NCBI RefSeq assembly: GCF_018343695.1
Contig: NZ_JAGYPJ010000001.1
Location: 248,001 to 312,000 of the forward strand
Length of the DNA: 64,000 nucleotides
From: Lederbergia citrisecunda
GTDB taxonomy: Bacteria > Bacillota > Bacilli > Bacillales > Bacillaceae_C
Direction: 5' to 3'
In this document: positions 8,270-18,214 of the stretch, piece by piece
Layout: the number at the start of each line of letters is the position of its first letter
Numbering within the stretch: position 1 is the stretch's first letter
Translations under genes and position numbers: made by a program
The notes under the pieces: generated by a model
Told to the model about the DNA's origin: nothing
Seen by the model: the letters and a program-made list of their open reading frames with translations, nothing else
The model's database searches: none

Positions 8270-9198
8270 TGGAAAAACAAATGAAGTTAACAGAAGATAT
8301 GTTTCAACCAGTCACTGATAATTTTAAAGAAGCCGAAAAAATATCCCGTCCGTCCATATCTTACTGGGCTGATGTTTGGCGCAGGTTAAAAACAAATAAA
8401 CTTGCAATGTTTGGACTTGTCATTATTATTTTATTTCTCATTATGGCAATCATCGGCCCATATTTAAATGGATATTCCTACTATGAACAAGATTTTACGA
8501 AAAAAAATCTCAAGCCGAATGCTGAGCATTGGTTTGGTACGGATACTTCCGGTCGTGATTTATTTACGAGAGCGTGGTATGGAGCAAGAATTTCATTATT
8601 TATAGGATTTATGGCAGCATTGATTGATTTTGTCATTGGAGTCCTGTATGGAGGAATTTCTGCAATAAAGGGTGGCCGCACTGATAATATCATGATGCGG
8701 ATTGGGGAAGTATTGTATGCGATTCCATATTTATTAATGGTTATTTTGGTTATGATTGCGATGAATAGAGGGATTTGGCCAATCATCATTGCAATGACGA
8801 TTACAGGATGGATCCCAACAGCGCGGCTTGTTCGTGGACAAGTATTGCAACTAAAAGAATTGGAGTTTGTTCATGCAGCTAATGCAATGGGGGCGAGTAT
8901 AAGCTGGATTTTAAGGAAACATATGATTCCAAACACACTTGGCCCAATCCTTGTAAACCTTACTCTTACTGTTCCGACGGCTATTTTTGCAGAAGCTACA
9001 TTGAGCTATCTTGGTTTGGGTGTACAGCCCCCTCAAGCAAGCTGGGGAACCCTTGTTAATGATGCTCTCGGAAGCATTCATATAGGAAATTTGTATCAAC
9101 TATATATTCCGGCCATTCTAATCTCACTCACGATGTTGGCATTTAATGTGTTCGGCGACGGATTGCGTGATGCCCTCGATCCGAGATTACGGAATTAG
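8269..9198 (+). CDS. oppC: Oligopeptide ABC transporter permease OppC
   Basis: 309 residues. A roughly 45-residue cytoplasmic N-terminus, then the OppC_N segment 'RLKTNKLAMFGLVII', the motif HWFGTDTSGRDLFTRAWYGAR and an EAA loop (HAANAMGASISWILRKHMIPN) identify the OppC/DppC family. ATG 8269 overlaps the TGA of oppB, so translation is coupled. It forms the second half of the membrane channel for peptide import. Confidence 0.92.
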   Translation: MEKQMKLTEDMFQPVTDNFKEAEKISRPSISYWADVWRRLKTNKLAMFGLVIIILFLIMAIIGPYLNGYSYYEQDFTKKNLKPNAEHWFGTDTSGRDLFTRAWYGARISLFIGFMAALIDFVIGVLYGGISAIKGGRTDNIMMRIGEVLYAIPYLLMVILVMIAMNRGIWPIIIAMTITGWIPTARLVRGQVLQLKELEFVHAANAMGASISWILRKHMIPNTLGPILVNLTLTVPTAIFAEATLSYLGLGVQPPQASWGTLVNDALGSIHIGNLYQLYIPAILISLTMLAFNVFGDGLRDALDPRLRN

Positions 9199-9209
9199 AG
9201 AGGGGTTAA

Positions 9210-10238
9210 ATGGATATGGAAAAAATATTAGAAGTAAAAGATTTACACGTATCTTTTCAAACATATGCTGGTGAAGTTAAGGCGGTTCGTGGAGTCAACT
9301 TTGACATTAAAGAAGGGGAAACCATTGGAATTGTAGGTGAATCTGGCTGTGGAAAAAGTGTGACTGCTAAATCAATTATGAAGCTTTTACCGAATAATTC
9401 CGTTCGTTATAAACAAGGGTCAATCCAACTTAATGGTAGAAACATATTGGAAAGCTCTGAGAAAGAGATGCAAAGAATTCGCGGGAAGCAAATTAGTATG
9501 ATTTTTCAAGATCCAATGACTTCCCTAAATCCAACGAGTAAAGTTGGAAATCAAATTATTGAAGCTATTTTACGCCATAATAAGATTAGTAGAAAAGAAG
9601 CTTTTAATAAAGCTTTAAATATGTTAGAACTTGTAGGAATCCCCCAACCATCAAAAAGGATTCATCAATATCCTCATGAATATTCAGGTGGTATGAGGCA
9701 GAGAGCGATGATTGCGATGGCTTTGGCATGTAATCCGCGGTTATTAATTGCAGATGAACCAACAACTGCTCTCGATGTGACGATTCAGGCACAAATATTG
9801 GATCTTATGAAAGATATACAGCAAAAGACCGGGACATCCATTATATTGATTACACACGATCTTGGGGTAGTAGCTGAAATCTGTGAAAGGGTAGTCGTCA
9901 TGTATGCAGGACAAGTGGTGGAAACGGCTACAGTTAAGGACTTGTATAGAAAGCCGCAGCACCCTTATACAGAAGGATTGCTAAAATCTGTTCCAAAACT
10001 AAATATGGATAGGAAACAACCTTTAGCTCCAATCATTGGAACTCCTCCGGATTTAATCGATCCTCCGAAAGGGTGTCCGTTTTTTGCACGATGTGAATAT
10101 GCGATGAGTATTTGTAAAAATCATAGCCCGGAACTTGAAGAGGTAAATCCTGGCCATTTTGCGGCTTGCTGGCTCCATCATCCAATGGCAAAGAAAGTGG
10201 CTGGAAAGGGGGAGGCAAATGCCAATACAATTAACTGA
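9210..10238 (+). CDS. oppD: Oligopeptide ABC transporter ATPase OppD
   Basis: 342 residues. Walker [10 protein letters not shown]-loop [10 protein letters not shown], signature YSGGMRQR, Walker [13 protein letters not shown] and an H-loop (THDLG) are intact. The C-terminal oligopeptide/dipeptide transporter domain carries the Cys-containing motif with 'GCPFFARC', 'C' and 'ACW', which binds an iron-sulfur cluster in some family members. It lies 11 bp after oppC and its 3' end overlaps oppF. It energises uptake as a heterodimer with OppF. Confidence 0.92.
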   Translation: MDMEKILEVKDLHVSFQTYAGEVKAVRGVNFDIKEGETIGIVGESGCGKSVTAKSIMKLLPNNSVRYKQGSIQLNGRNILESSEKEMQRIRGKQISMIFQDPMTSLNPTSKVGNQIIEAILRHNKISRKEAFNKALNMLELVGIPQPSKRIHQYPHEYSGGMRQRAMIAMALACNPRLLIADEPTTALDVTIQAQILDLMKDIQQKTGTSIILITHDLGVVAEICERVVVMYAGQVVETATVKDLYRKPQHPYTEGLLKSVPKLNMDRKQPLAPIIGTPPDLIDPPKGCPFFARCEYAMSICKNHSPELEEVNPGHFAACWLHHPMAKKVAGKGEANANTIN

Positions 10239-11214
10239 AAATAATAACAGAAAAGGTTATGAATCTAAGACTCCTCTAATTCAAATAAAAGAATTAAAGA
10301 AATACTTTTCTATCGACCGTCATAAATTAAAGGCGGTTGACGGATTAACACTAGATATTTTTCCTGGGGAAACGGTTGGATTAGTTGGCGAAAGTGGCTG
10401 TGGAAAGTCAACTGCCGGTAGAACGATTATCCGTTTATACGAACCGACTGAAGGTGAAGTTTTATATAATGGGAAAAATATTTTCTCAAATAAGCATAGG
10501 GAAATGGTCAAAATTCGCCGAGAAATTCAGATGATTTTCCAAGATCCATATGCCTCCTTAAACCCAAGGATGACGGTTGAAGAAATAATTGGAGAACCTT
10601 TTGCCATTCACCGAACTTTAAGTGGAAAAAAGAGAAAAGAACGCATTAAGGAGTTATTGAAGTTAGTAGGCTTAAATCCAGATCATATGAGCCGCTTTCC
10701 TCATGAATTCAGTGGAGGACAACGGCAACGGATAGGCATTGCCCGTGCTCTCGCATTAGATCCAAAATTCATAGTTTGTGATGAGCCAATTTCTGCTCTT
10801 GATGTTTCCATTCAGGCGCAAGTTGTCAATTTACTGAAAGAACTGCAAGAGAAGATGGGGCTAACCTATTTATTCATTGCTCATGATTTATCGATGGTAA
10901 AATATATTTCCGATCGTATTCTCGTCATGTATCTTGGGAAAATGGTCGAATTAACTGACAGTGAAAGCTTATATGATGAACCTTTGCATCCTTATACACA
11001 AGCATTGCTATCAGCAGTTCCTATTCCGGACCCCGAAGTAAAACGGGAACGTATTGTCTTAAAAGGAGATGTACCGAGTCCAATTGCACCTCCGAGCGGT
11101 TGCGTTTTCCGTACTCGCTGTCCAGTTGCGATGGAGATATGTTCAAAAGTTGAGCCAAAGTGGCAAGAAGTAAAACCAGGACATTTTACTGCATGTCATT
11201 TATATGAAGTTTGA
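10219..11214 (+). CDS. oppF: Oligopeptide ABC transporter ATPase OppF
   Basis: 331 residues. Walker [11 protein letters not shown]-loop [13 protein letters not shown], signature FSGGQRQR, Walker [12 protein letters not shown] and H-loop AHDLS are present, followed by the C-terminal oligo_HPY region with '[15 protein letters not shown]' and 'ACHLYEV'. ATG 10219 has a GGGGGAGG SD and lies inside the 3' end of oppD. It is the second ATPase and the last gene of the opp operon. Confidence 0.92.
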   Translation: MPIQLTENNNRKGYESKTPLIQIKELKKYFSIDRHKLKAVDGLTLDIFPGETVGLVGESGCGKSTAGRTIIRLYEPTEGEVLYNGKNIFSNKHREMVKIRREIQMIFQDPYASLNPRMTVEEIIGEPFAIHRTLSGKKRKERIKELLKLVGLNPDHMSRFPHEFSGGQRQRIGIARALALDPKFIVCDEPISALDVSIQAQVVNLLKELQEKMGLTYLFIAHDLSMVKYISDRILVMYLGKMVELTDSESLYDEPLHPYTQALLSAVPIPDPEVKRERIVLKGDVPSPIAPPSGCVFRTRCPVAMEICSKVEPKWQEVKPGHFTACHLYEV

Positions 11215-11274
11215 ATTTAGACTTTTTACAAACGCTGGCTTACAGTTCCTAATCATAAATCAAGGAAGACCAAA

Positions 11275-11661
11275 ATGAAAAACTCCACAATAGTATTGAT
11301 ATCTATAGTCATTTTATTTATTTGTGGATGCTCTCAGACAAGTACAAGTAAAGATTTTATGGAAATCGTTGGTGATATATCTGTATCTAAAATAGAAATT
11401 GTTGATGGAAGAAATGGGAAACGATATAGTATTACTGAAAAAGAAAAAATACAACAATTTATTCATCTTTTAAATGAAAGGGAATATAAAGAAATTAAAA
11501 ATCATGAAAAAACAAAGGGCTTTGTATATGCCTCTGTTCTTTATTGTGACAACAAAGAATTTTATATAACTTTTCTAGATGATGAAATAGAAATTAATGA
11601 TTCTTATTTTTCATTGAATATGCCGATTTTAGAAAAAGATATATCCAATCTATTGAAGTAA
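11275..11661 (+). CDS. Small lipoprotein of unknown function
   Basis: 128 residues. The signal peptide ends in FICGC, a lipobox with the acylated Cys near residue 19. The mature part is charged and mixed alpha/beta in character, with a segment 'DGRNGKRYSITEKEKIQQF' followed by 'HLLNEREYKE'. I recognise no named family with certainty, though many Bacillus lipoproteins have a similar residual fold. The SD AAGGAAG precedes the ATG. It lies 60 bp behind oppF and is followed by its own terminator. Function unknown. Confidence 0.7.
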   Translation: MKNSTIVLISIVILFICGCSQTSTSKDFMEIVGDISVSKIEIVDGRNGKRYSITEKEKIQQFIHLLNEREYKEIKNHEKTKGFVYASVLYCDNKEFYITFLDDEIEINDSYFSLNMPILEKDISNLLK

Positions 11662-11677
11662 AAGAAAGACAGTTTAT

Positions 11678-11715
11678 AAGAGGGTTGATTGCTTTTCGTC
11701 AATCCTCTTCTTTAA
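11678..11715 (+). terminator. Terminator after the small lipoprotein gene
   Basis: AAGAGGGTTGA pairs with TCAATCCTCTT (one G-U pair), followed by CTTTAAAA. A second hairpin without T-run (11760-11792, TGCAAAAGGTT with AACCTTTGCA) lies further on. Confidence 0.7.
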
Positions 11716-11881
11716 AAGGTATTTTTCGTATCCCCTAGAAATCCACATACATTCGTAACTGCAAAAGGTTTTCCCACAGATTAACCTTTGCACTAACCCT
11801 TACATAAATCCACATAATCAATGAAGAAACCTCATGTCAATTAGTGTGAGATTGCTTAGTCATAATTTTATCTACAAACCG

Positions 11882-11908
11882 AAAGGAGCAAATCATGCTC
11901 CTTTTTTT
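11882..11908 (+). terminator. Second terminator upstream of the his promoter
   Basis: AAAGGAGCA pairs perfectly with TGCTCCTTT and is followed by a run of T. No gene was found between 11716 and this hairpin, so it probably insulates the his operon from upstream transcription. Confidence 0.7.
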
Positions 11909-11925
11909 CATGGGGAAAATTATGC

Positions 11926-12004
11926 TTGTGCACACTTTTGATTTATGATATAGTTGTAGAAAATTAAAAATCCTTTAGTTCGATAGAGTGATAACGAACT
12001 AAAG
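11926..12004 (+). promoter_or_regulatory. his operon promoter and leader hairpin
   Basis: TTGTGC (11926-11931) and TATAGT (11949-11954) are 17 bp apart, a good sigma-A promoter. About 12 nt after the expected start site lies a perfect 10-bp stem, CTTTAGTTCG (11973-11982) with CGAACTAAAG (11995-12004), with a 12-nt loop. It sits just upstream of the weak SD and TTG start of hisZ. It lacks T-box hallmarks and a T-run, so it may act on translation or mRNA stability, or as a protein-binding site. Regulation by histidine is inferred only from position. Confidence 0.6.
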
Positions 12005-12023
12005 AGTCGGGAAGTGATCGAAA

Positions 12024-13148
12024 TTGTTTTTACCGGCCGGAAGTAAAGATGAAATGGGGATTTCTCTTAATAATCGTTTTCATGTTATGGAGAAGTTTAG
12101 AAAAGTGACTAAAATGAGAGGATATAAGCCTATATCAACACCTGTCATAGAATATGCTTCGACTTTTACGAATGAATTTATTGATATGAAGTTACAAGAT
12201 ATGATGAAGTGGTTTAATGGAGAGGGAGAAATTGAAGTACTTCGCCCTGATTGGACGACAGCCATAGCCCGAGCATTATCCTCTCAAGAAAAGAAGCCGC
12301 AAAAATGGGCGTATCAAGGTTCTATTTTTAAACGGAATATGCCTGGAGTTGAATATCATCAAATTGGTGTAGAAATCCTTCATTATCCAGAGTTGATGGG
12401 AGAAAGTGAATGTCTGCTGATGGCGCAGTCTTTCTTAATGGAAAGTGGAGTTGGCACATGTGTGATTGAACTGGGCCATACTGAAATTTATGAAAGTCTC
12501 GTTGCAGAGTTGCAATTATCGAAGGGTGATGCAGAGCGATTAAGACAAGCTATGCATGATAAGAAAAAAGATGAAGTATATCAAATTGCAATTAGCTATA
12601 GCGATAAAGAGAAAGCGGCAGAGCTTGCATCACTCGTTGATGCGTTCGGGCCAATTGATATCATTGCTGAATATGAAGAAAGATGGAAAAATCGAGAGAA
12701 TGTGCTTGGTACTTTACAGCACATTAAAAAGCTAGCCAATATTTTAAAGCAATCTGGTAGTGGAGAAATTCTTGTGGATCTTGGAAGAGTGAAAAATCTT
12801 CCGTATTATTCAGGCTTGATGTTCCGAGGATTTTTACAAAGTTCGGGAGCGGTCTGCTTTTCCGGAGGTCGTTATGATCGTTTATATGAACAATTTGGCA
12901 AAAGTATTTCTGCAGTCGGGGTTGCCCTTGAAGTCGAGGTACTAGCTGCACAAGTACAAGAATCAGATTCATTAGAAAAGGTCTGCATCATTGCGAATGA
13001 AGAATCACTAGCATTTGCTGAAAATGTTAGGAAATCATTTCAAAATTGTATAGTAGATGTCCAGGCTGAACCTGTAAATATTCGAGATTATGATATGGTA
13101 TACGAAATTAAGAAATTGAATGGAGAGTTTAAGGTGATTGAAAGATGA
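12024..13148 (+). CDS. hisZ: ATP phosphoribosyltransferase regulatory subunit HisZ
   Basis: 374 residues, a HisRS-like catalytic-core paralogue without the anticodon-binding domain. Features include 'KPISTPVIEY', 'LRPDWTTAIAR' (motif 2-like), and 'YYSGLMFRGF' then 'SGGRYDRLYEQFG'. It activates and feedback-regulates the short HisG next door. The TTG start at 12024 is supported by the N-terminus LPAGSKDEM but has only a weak SD (GGGAAGTGA). The gene overlaps hisG by 4 nt. First gene of the his operon. Confidence 0.9.
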   Translation: MFLPAGSKDEMGISLNNRFHVMEKFRKVTKMRGYKPISTPVIEYASTFTNEFIDMKLQDMMKWFNGEGEIEVLRPDWTTAIARALSSQEKKPQKWAYQGSIFKRNMPGVEYHQIGVEILHYPELMGESECLLMAQSFLMESGVGTCVIELGHTEIYESLVAELQLSKGDAERLRQAMHDKKKDEVYQIAISYSDKEKAAELASLVDAFGPIDIIAEYEERWKNRENVLGTLQHIKKLANILKQSGSGEILVDLGRVKNLPYYSGLMFRGFLQSSGAVCFSGGRYDRLYEQFGKSISAVGVALEVEVLAAQVQESDSLEKVCIIANEESLAFAENVRKSFQNCIVDVQAEPVNIRDYDMVYEIKKLNGEFKVIER

Positions 13149-13765
13149 AACCAGTTATTGCGTTGACAAAGGGAAGGTTGGAGAAGCAATTTATCCAATT
13201 TTTAAAAGAACGGAATTATGATGTGAACCCTTTGCTCGATAAAGGCCGAAAACTACAAGTTGAAACAGATGATTTTTTTGCCATTTTTGCAAAAGGCACT
13301 GATGTAGCGACTTATGTTGAGTATGGAATTGCGGATCTGGGTGTTGTAGGCGAGGATATTTTATTAGAAGTCCAACCAGATGTATTCGATCTATTACCGT
13401 TTCCATTCGGAAAATGTAGATTTGCAATTGCAGGAGAACCTTCAAATTTGACACCTCTAAAAAAGCAGCGGATTGCGACGAAATATCCGAATATCACGAC
13501 TAAATATTTCCGTGATCAAGGAAAATCTGTCGACATCGTGAAGCTTGAAGGCTCCGTAGAATTGGCTCCCCTTCTCGGACTAGCAGATGATATTGTCGAC
13601 ATTGTTGAGACTGGGAATACGTTAAAAGAAAATGGGCTTGTCGTGAAGGAAGAAATGTTGACTATATCAGCACGCTTAATAGCGAATCGGAACTCATTGA
13701 AATTAAAAAGATCCATTCTGACTCCATTAATCGATTCGTTCCGCGTAGAGGAGGCGATAATATGA
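13145..13765 (+). CDS. hisG: ATP phosphoribosyltransferase catalytic subunit, short form
   Basis: 206 residues, the short form that lacks the C-terminal regulatory domain and therefore needs HisZ. The N-terminus IALTKGRL, the motif ADLGVVGEDIL and the PRPP-binding segment 'DIVDIVETGNTLKENGL' are diagnostic. It catalyses the first step of histidine biosynthesis (ATP + PRPP to phosphoribosyl-ATP). ATG at 13145 overlaps the hisZ stop, and its own stop overlaps hisD. Confidence 0.93.
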   Translation: MKPVIALTKGRLEKQFIQFLKERNYDVNPLLDKGRKLQVETDDFFAIFAKGTDVATYVEYGIADLGVVGEDILLEVQPDVFDLLPFPFGKCRFAIAGEPSNLTPLKKQRIATKYPNITTKYFRDQGKSVDIVKLEGSVELAPLLGLADDIVDIVETGNTLKENGLVVKEEMLTISARLIANRNSLKLKRSILTPLIDSFRVEEAII

Positions 13766-15045
13766 TTCCTGTTTATACTCCCGAACAATTCATTACAGCA
13801 TTTATTTCGAGGAAAACAAAAAAACAAGCGTTTGAAGATGAAGTGTTAACTACTGTCAAAGAAGTGTTGGAAAACGTTAGGAATAACGGAGAAACTGCGT
13901 TAAAGGAATATACATTGAAATTTGATGGTGGAATTCCTGAAAAGTGGGAAGTTTCGGATGAAGAAAGAAAAGAGGCATGGAAACAAGTTCCAGAAGAATT
14001 GATTGAAGCGTTGAAAAAAGCTGCAGATAATATTCAAAAGTTTCATTCAAAACAATTACAGCAATCAAGAATGATGGAGATGACAGACGACATTATCTCG
14101 GGACAACTTTTTCGTCCAATAGATCGTGTTGGGGTATATGTACCGGGCGGAACAGCGGTCTATCCTTCATCTGTTTTAATGAATACAATTCCGGCTGTTT
14201 TAGCTGGTGTGCGAGAGATTGTGATGGCAACACCTGCCCGTGGTGGCGGTTCGATTACGCCAATTTTATCGGTAGCTGCTGATATTGCAGGAGTCCACAA
14301 GATTTATAAAATAGGGGGCAGTCAGGCTATTGCTGCTTTAGCATATGGAACTGAAGAAATAGAGCCTGTTGATAAAATTGTTGGTCCGGGAAATGCGTAT
14401 GTAGCAGCAGCTAAGTCGTTAGTTTTTGGTGATGTCGGAATCGAAATGATTGCCGGACCATCTGAAGTAGCAATCATTGCTGATGAAACAGCAAATCCTA
14501 AGTTCGTTGCGGCAGATCTGATCGCACAGGCAGAACATGATGAAAAAGCACGAGCTTTTATTTTCTCTACATCTGAACGATTAGTAGAAGAAACATTGGC
14601 TGAGGTAAAAAGGCAATGTGCTGAGTTGCCGAGAAAAGAAATCGCTCAAGCTTCTCTTATGAATGAAGGAGCTGCGGTTGTCGTTCGTTCTATAGATGAA
14701 GCATTTCAATTGGTCAATGCCCTTGCACCTGAACATTTAGAAATTCAAGTCGAAAATGCTCTTCAATATTTAAGTAAGGTGAAAAATGCCGGCTCCGTAT
14801 TTATTGGAAGCTACACTCCAGAACCTGTTGGTGATTATTTCGCCGGCCCTAATCATATATTGCCAACTTCAGGAACTGCAAGATTCTCCTCAGGGCTCTC
14901 AGTAGATGATTTCGTGAAGAAAACGACTTTTGTGTATTATTCCGAAGAGGCTCTACGTAGTGCAGCACCATATATTGAAAAAATTGCTACCGAAGAACAA
15001 TTGGATGGGCATGCTCGTGCCGTGAAAGTGAGGCTGGAAAAATGA
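13762..15045 (+). CDS. hisD: Histidinol dehydrogenase
   Basis: 427 residues, the full family length. The motifs 'VGVYVPGGTAVYPSSVLMN', 'VDKIVGPGNAYVAAAK', 'GPSEVAIIADE' and the Zn/catalytic region 'AQAEHDEKA' and 'APEHLEIQ' are all present. It oxidises L-histidinol to L-histidine in the last two steps of the pathway. It overlaps hisG and hisC by 4 nt on each side. Confidence 0.95.
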   Translation: MIPVYTPEQFITAFISRKTKKQAFEDEVLTTVKEVLENVRNNGETALKEYTLKFDGGIPEKWEVSDEERKEAWKQVPEELIEALKKAADNIQKFHSKQLQQSRMMEMTDDIISGQLFRPIDRVGVYVPGGTAVYPSSVLMNTIPAVLAGVREIVMATPARGGGSITPILSVAADIAGVHKIYKIGGSQAIAALAYGTEEIEPVDKIVGPGNAYVAAAKSLVFGDVGIEMIAGPSEVAIIADETANPKFVAADLIAQAEHDEKARAFIFSTSERLVEETLAEVKRQCAELPRKEIAQASLMNEGAAVVVRSIDEAFQLVNALAPEHLEIQVENALQYLSKVKNAGSVFIGSYTPEPVGDYFAGPNHILPTSGTARFSSGLSVDDFVKKTTFVYYSEEALRSAAPYIEKIATEEQLDGHARAVKVRLEK

Positions 15046-16112
15046 GAAAAGCTCTTCAAGGTTTATCGCCCTATAAAGTAAAACCAGAGTTTGACATGAT
15101 CAGACTCGATAATAATGAGGCATTTATGAGTTTATTGTCATCAGTAGATCTTGGAAAATTACAGGAAACACTAATAAATCGTTATCCTGCTGAAAGCTCT
15201 GAGAATCTTGTCAAAGCATACTCGAAATTCAGCGGTTTCCCTGCTAACAATATATTAGCCGGGAATGGATCTGACGAATTAATTTCAATCATTGCCCAAT
15301 ATTTTTTAAACCCAGATGATGTAGTGGTTGTCCTAGAGCCTGATTTTTCAATGTATGAGAAAAATGCTGTCATTATGGGAGCAGAAGTAAACCGCATTTC
15401 CTTAAATGATGATTTTTCACTACCTTTGGAGAAAGTTTTGGAGGAAATTAAAGCAAGAAAACCAAAGCTACTGTTCCTATCGAACCCAAATAATCCAACG
15501 GGTCAACTTTATTCAAAAGAAGAAATTGAGGAACTAATTTTGGCACTTCGTCAAGTGGAAGGTGTCCTTGTACTAGATGAAGCTTACATCGATTTTGCAG
15601 GCGAGTCTCCTTTTGCAAAAACAGTATTGAATTATGGAAATCTTATTATATTAAGAACTGCATCGAAAGCAATGGGGATGGCTGCGTTAAGGCTTGGATT
15701 CTTGATTGCGAATGATCAAATCATTGAAGGAATTAGTTGCATTAAGCCTCCTTACAACGTGAATACAATTTCTGCACAAATTGGTGCACAATTATTGGAA
15801 AATCCTAATGTATTGGATCAATTTTTATTAGTGCAGCTAAATCAAATTGCTGAGCTAGAGGAAATGTTAAATGAATTTATTCGCAAAATTGTAGGTGCTA
15901 AGTTATTCCCAAGTCATACTAATTTCTTTCTAATTAAAATGAATGATGCTAAGGCTTTAGCTGATTTCCTTTATGAAAGTAAAATCAAGATTCGCTTTTT
16001 TAATGATGAAACAATGAAGGCAGTTAGGATTTCTGCAGGAACGAAGGAAGAACATGCGAAGCTCCGTGCTGCATTAAATGAATGGAGTGAGATGTATGCG
16101 AAGCGCATCTAA
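15042..16112 (+). CDS. hisC: Histidinol-phosphate aminotransferase
   Basis: 356 residues, a class I/II PLP aminotransferase. Seen are '[20 protein letters not shown]' (N-terminal HisC motif), '[10 protein letters not shown]', '[14 protein letters not shown]', '[14 protein letters not shown]' and the PLP-lysine region '[16 protein letters not shown]'. It converts imidazole-acetol phosphate to histidinol phosphate. B. subtilis keeps hisC in its trp cluster, whereas here it sits inside the his operon between hisD and hisB. The 3' end overlaps hisB. Confidence 0.93.
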   Translation: MRKALQGLSPYKVKPEFDMIRLDNNEAFMSLLSSVDLGKLQETLINRYPAESSENLVKAYSKFSGFPANNILAGNGSDELISIIAQYFLNPDDVVVVLEPDFSMYEKNAVIMGAEVNRISLNDDFSLPLEKVLEEIKARKPKLLFLSNPNNPTGQLYSKEEIEELILALRQVEGVLVLDEAYIDFAGESPFAKTVLNYGNLIILRTASKAMGMAALRLGFLIANDQIIEGISCIKPPYNVNTISAQIGAQLLENPNVLDQFLLVQLNQIAELEEMLNEFIRKIVGAKLFPSHTNFFLIKMNDAKALADFLYESKIKIRFFNDETMKAVRISAGTKEEHAKLRAALNEWSEMYAKRI

Positions 16113-16683
16113 TAAGAGAGAAACATTAGAAACAAAAATTGAACTCGAGTGCCGGTTGGATGATCCATCCGTTGTAGACATTCAAACTGGAGTCGGATTT
16201 TTTGACCATATGTTGGATGCATTCGCCAGACATGGCCGAATTGGTTTGACATTAAAGGTAGATGGTGACTTACATATCGACAGCCACCATACAGTGGAGG
16301 ATGCGGGAATCGTACTCGGAAAAGCCATTCGTGAAGCATTAGGAGATAAAAAAGGAATTGTCCGCTATGGATCTTCTTACGTCCCAATGGATGAAACGCT
16401 TGGTTTTGCTGCAATCGATATTAGCGGGCGACCGTTCCTTCAATTTGAAGGAGAATTTCAAACGCAATCACTCGGAAATTTTGACACTGAATTAGTTAAA
16501 GAATTCTTCAGAGCATTTGCTTTTAATGCCGGCATCACTTTACATGTTCGCGTACTGTATGGAGAGAATACCCACCATAAAATTGAGGCGATATTTAAAG
16601 CAGTTGGCCGTGCATTGGCAGAAGCCATTCGAATTGATCCTACTATTAAAGGGGTTAATTCGACGAAGGGTTTGATTGAGTAA
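16096..16683 (+). CDS. hisB: Imidazoleglycerol-phosphate dehydratase
   Basis: 195 residues, the monofunctional dehydratase without an N-terminal phosphatase domain. The metal-binding motifs '[13 protein letters not shown]', 'DSHHTVED' and '[18 protein letters not shown]' are intact. ATG 16096 (reading [13 protein letters not shown], the usual N-terminus) follows GGAGTGA by 5 nt and lies inside hisC. A separate histidinol phosphatase (HisJ) must be encoded elsewhere. Only 68 bp separate this gene from hisA, where hisH would be expected. Confidence 0.93.
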   Translation: MRSASNKRETLETKIELECRLDDPSVVDIQTGVGFFDHMLDAFARHGRIGLTLKVDGDLHIDSHHTVEDAGIVLGKAIREALGDKKGIVRYGSSYVPMDETLGFAAIDISGRPFLQFEGEFQTQSLGNFDTELVKEFFRAFAFNAGITLHVRVLYGENTHHKIEAIFKAVGRALAEAIRIDPTIKGVNSTKGLIE

Positions 16684-16751
16684 ACGATGAGTGTGCGTAA
16701 TTCAAATCAAGCATCATGTTAATGCAAATGGTTGTATCAGGGGGCTACAAA

Positions 16752-17456
16752 TTGAAAATATTACCTGCGATGGATTTAATAAATGGAAAATGCGTAAGGC
16801 TTTATCGAGGAGATTTTAATAAAACAACTCAGGTGGGAAGGGACCCTGAGTCCCAACTGAAAACGTTCATTGAAGATGGGGCGGAAATCATTCATATCGT
16901 TGACTTGGATGGAGCTCGCTCTGGAAAACCCGATCAAATCGAGCTAATTACGAAACTTTGTTCGATTAGCACTGTTCCGATACAAATTGGTGGCGGAATT
17001 CGTTCAATTGAGACAGTAAAAGCTTATGTTGAAGCTGGTGTTACGCGAGTTATTTTAGGTACGGCTGCATTGAAGGATGCACAATTTGTAAAAGATGCCT
17101 TAGCAAGTTATAGCGACCATATTGTAATCGGAATTGACGCGAAAAATGAAAAAGTAGCTGTTAGCGGTTGGGAAACTGAAACGGATGTCGATTATATTGA
17201 ATTCGCAAAGGAAATGGAAGAACTTGGAGTTAAACGCATAGTGTTCACTGATATTTCTAAAGACGGTACGATGCAAGGACCCAATCTTGAACAACTAAAG
17301 AAAATCAATGATGCAGTTAAATGTGACATTATTGCTTCAGGTGGAATTAGAAACCAGGAAGATTTAGATGCTATAGCTGCAATTGGAATTAATGAGGCAA
17401 TCGTTGGAAAAGCGATGTATGAAGGCACAATTAAATTAAGGGGTGGTGCTTTATGA
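16752..17456 (+). CDS. hisA: ProFAR isomerase HisA
   Basis: 234 residues, a TIM barrel with '[19 protein letters not shown]', the catalytic Asp region '[14 protein letters not shown]', '[10 protein letters not shown]', and '[15 protein letters not shown]' and '[13 protein letters not shown]' (phosphate-binding loops). The TTG at 16752 is chosen because CAGGGGG lies 9 nt upstream and the protein then begins KILPAMDL; an in-frame ATG at 16716 would add 12 residues with no SD. It overlaps hisF by 4 nt. Confidence 0.93.
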   Translation: MKILPAMDLINGKCVRLYRGDFNKTTQVGRDPESQLKTFIEDGAEIIHIVDLDGARSGKPDQIELITKLCSISTVPIQIGGGIRSIETVKAYVEAGVTRVILGTAALKDAQFVKDALASYSDHIVIGIDAKNEKVAVSGWETETDVDYIEFAKEMEELGVKRIVFTDISKDGTMQGPNLEQLKKINDAVKCDIIASGGIRNQEDLDAIAAIGINEAIVGKAMYEGTIKLRGGAL

Positions 17457-18214
17457 CAACAAAGAAAATTATTCCATGCTTAGATGTAAAAGACGGAAAA
17501 GTCGTGAAAGGTATCAATTTTGAAGGTATGCGCGAAATGGGAGACCCTGTTGAAATGGCTAAATCCTATTGCGAAAACGGTGCAGATGAATTGGTATTTT
17601 TAGACATCTCCGCAACAACAGAAGGCCGCGATACAATCGTAGATGTTGTCAAAAGAGTTGCTGAAAAAGTAACAGTTCCGTTTACCGTAGGAGGCGGCAT
17701 TCGTACGTTAGAAGATATCGAACAAATTTTAAATGCTGGGGCAGACAAAGTAGGAATTAATACTGCTGCAGTTGCACGTCCTGAACTTATTTCTGAAGCA
17801 TCTGAGAAATTTGGCTCTGAGTGTATTGTAGCAGCAGTGGATGCAAAACTTTTTCCTGATGGCTCATGGCATGTAATGACTCACGGGGGATTAAAGGATA
17901 CAGGTATCGATGCAATTGAATGGAGCAAAAAGCTTGAAGAACTTGGTGCAGGATCCATTTTACCAACAAGTGTTGATCGTGACGGTGTGAAGGATGGCTA
18001 TGATTTAGCACTCACGAAAGCGATTGTTGATACAGTTAGTATTCCTGTCATTGCGTCCGGTGGCTGTGGAAATGCAGAACATATTGTGGAAGTGTTTGAA
18101 AAAACAAATGTAGATGCTGCTTTAGCGGCCTCCATTTTTCACGAAGCTATTGTTACTATTGGCGAGGTAAAAGCACTTTGTAAGGAACGGGGAGTTGACG
18201 TAAGTGAAGCTTGA
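17453..18214 (+). CDS. hisF: Imidazole glycerol phosphate synthase cyclase subunit HisF
   Basis: 253 residues, standard HisF length. The motifs '[20 protein letters not shown]', '[15 protein letters not shown]', '[13 protein letters not shown]' and '[17 protein letters not shown]' with the second catalytic Asp are intact. HisF normally receives ammonia from the glutaminase HisH, but no hisH is present in this operon. The enzyme would need a HisH encoded elsewhere or free ammonia. It overlaps hisA and hisI. Confidence 0.94.
   Translation: MTTKKIIPCLDVKDGKVVKGINFEGMREMGDPVEMAKSYCENGADELVFLDISATTEGRDTIVDVVKRVAEKVTVPFTVGGGIRTLEDIEQILNAGADKVGINTAAVARPELISEASEKFGSECIVAAVDAKLFPDGSWHVMTHGGLKDTGIDAIEWSKKLEELGAGSILPTSVDRDGVKDGYDLALTKAIVDTVSIPVIASGGCGNAEHIVEVFEKTNVDAALAASIFHEAIVTIGEVKALCKERGVDVSEA

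Noticed and set aside
11740-11830. ATCCACA motifs resembling DnaA boxes upstream of the his operon
   Set aside because: They occur only two or three times, deviate from TTATNCACA, and there is no dnaA/dnaN context, so an origin is not supported.
11973-12004. T-box leader for the his operon
   Set aside because: The leader is too short and lacks the T-box core sequence, specifier loop and terminator/antiterminator pair.
16716-16751. Possible residual HisH C-terminus reading into hisA (ATG 16716)
   Set aside because: The 12 extra codons show no HisH motif such as the His-Glu dyad. TTG 16752 has a proper SD, so I take this as leader sequence.
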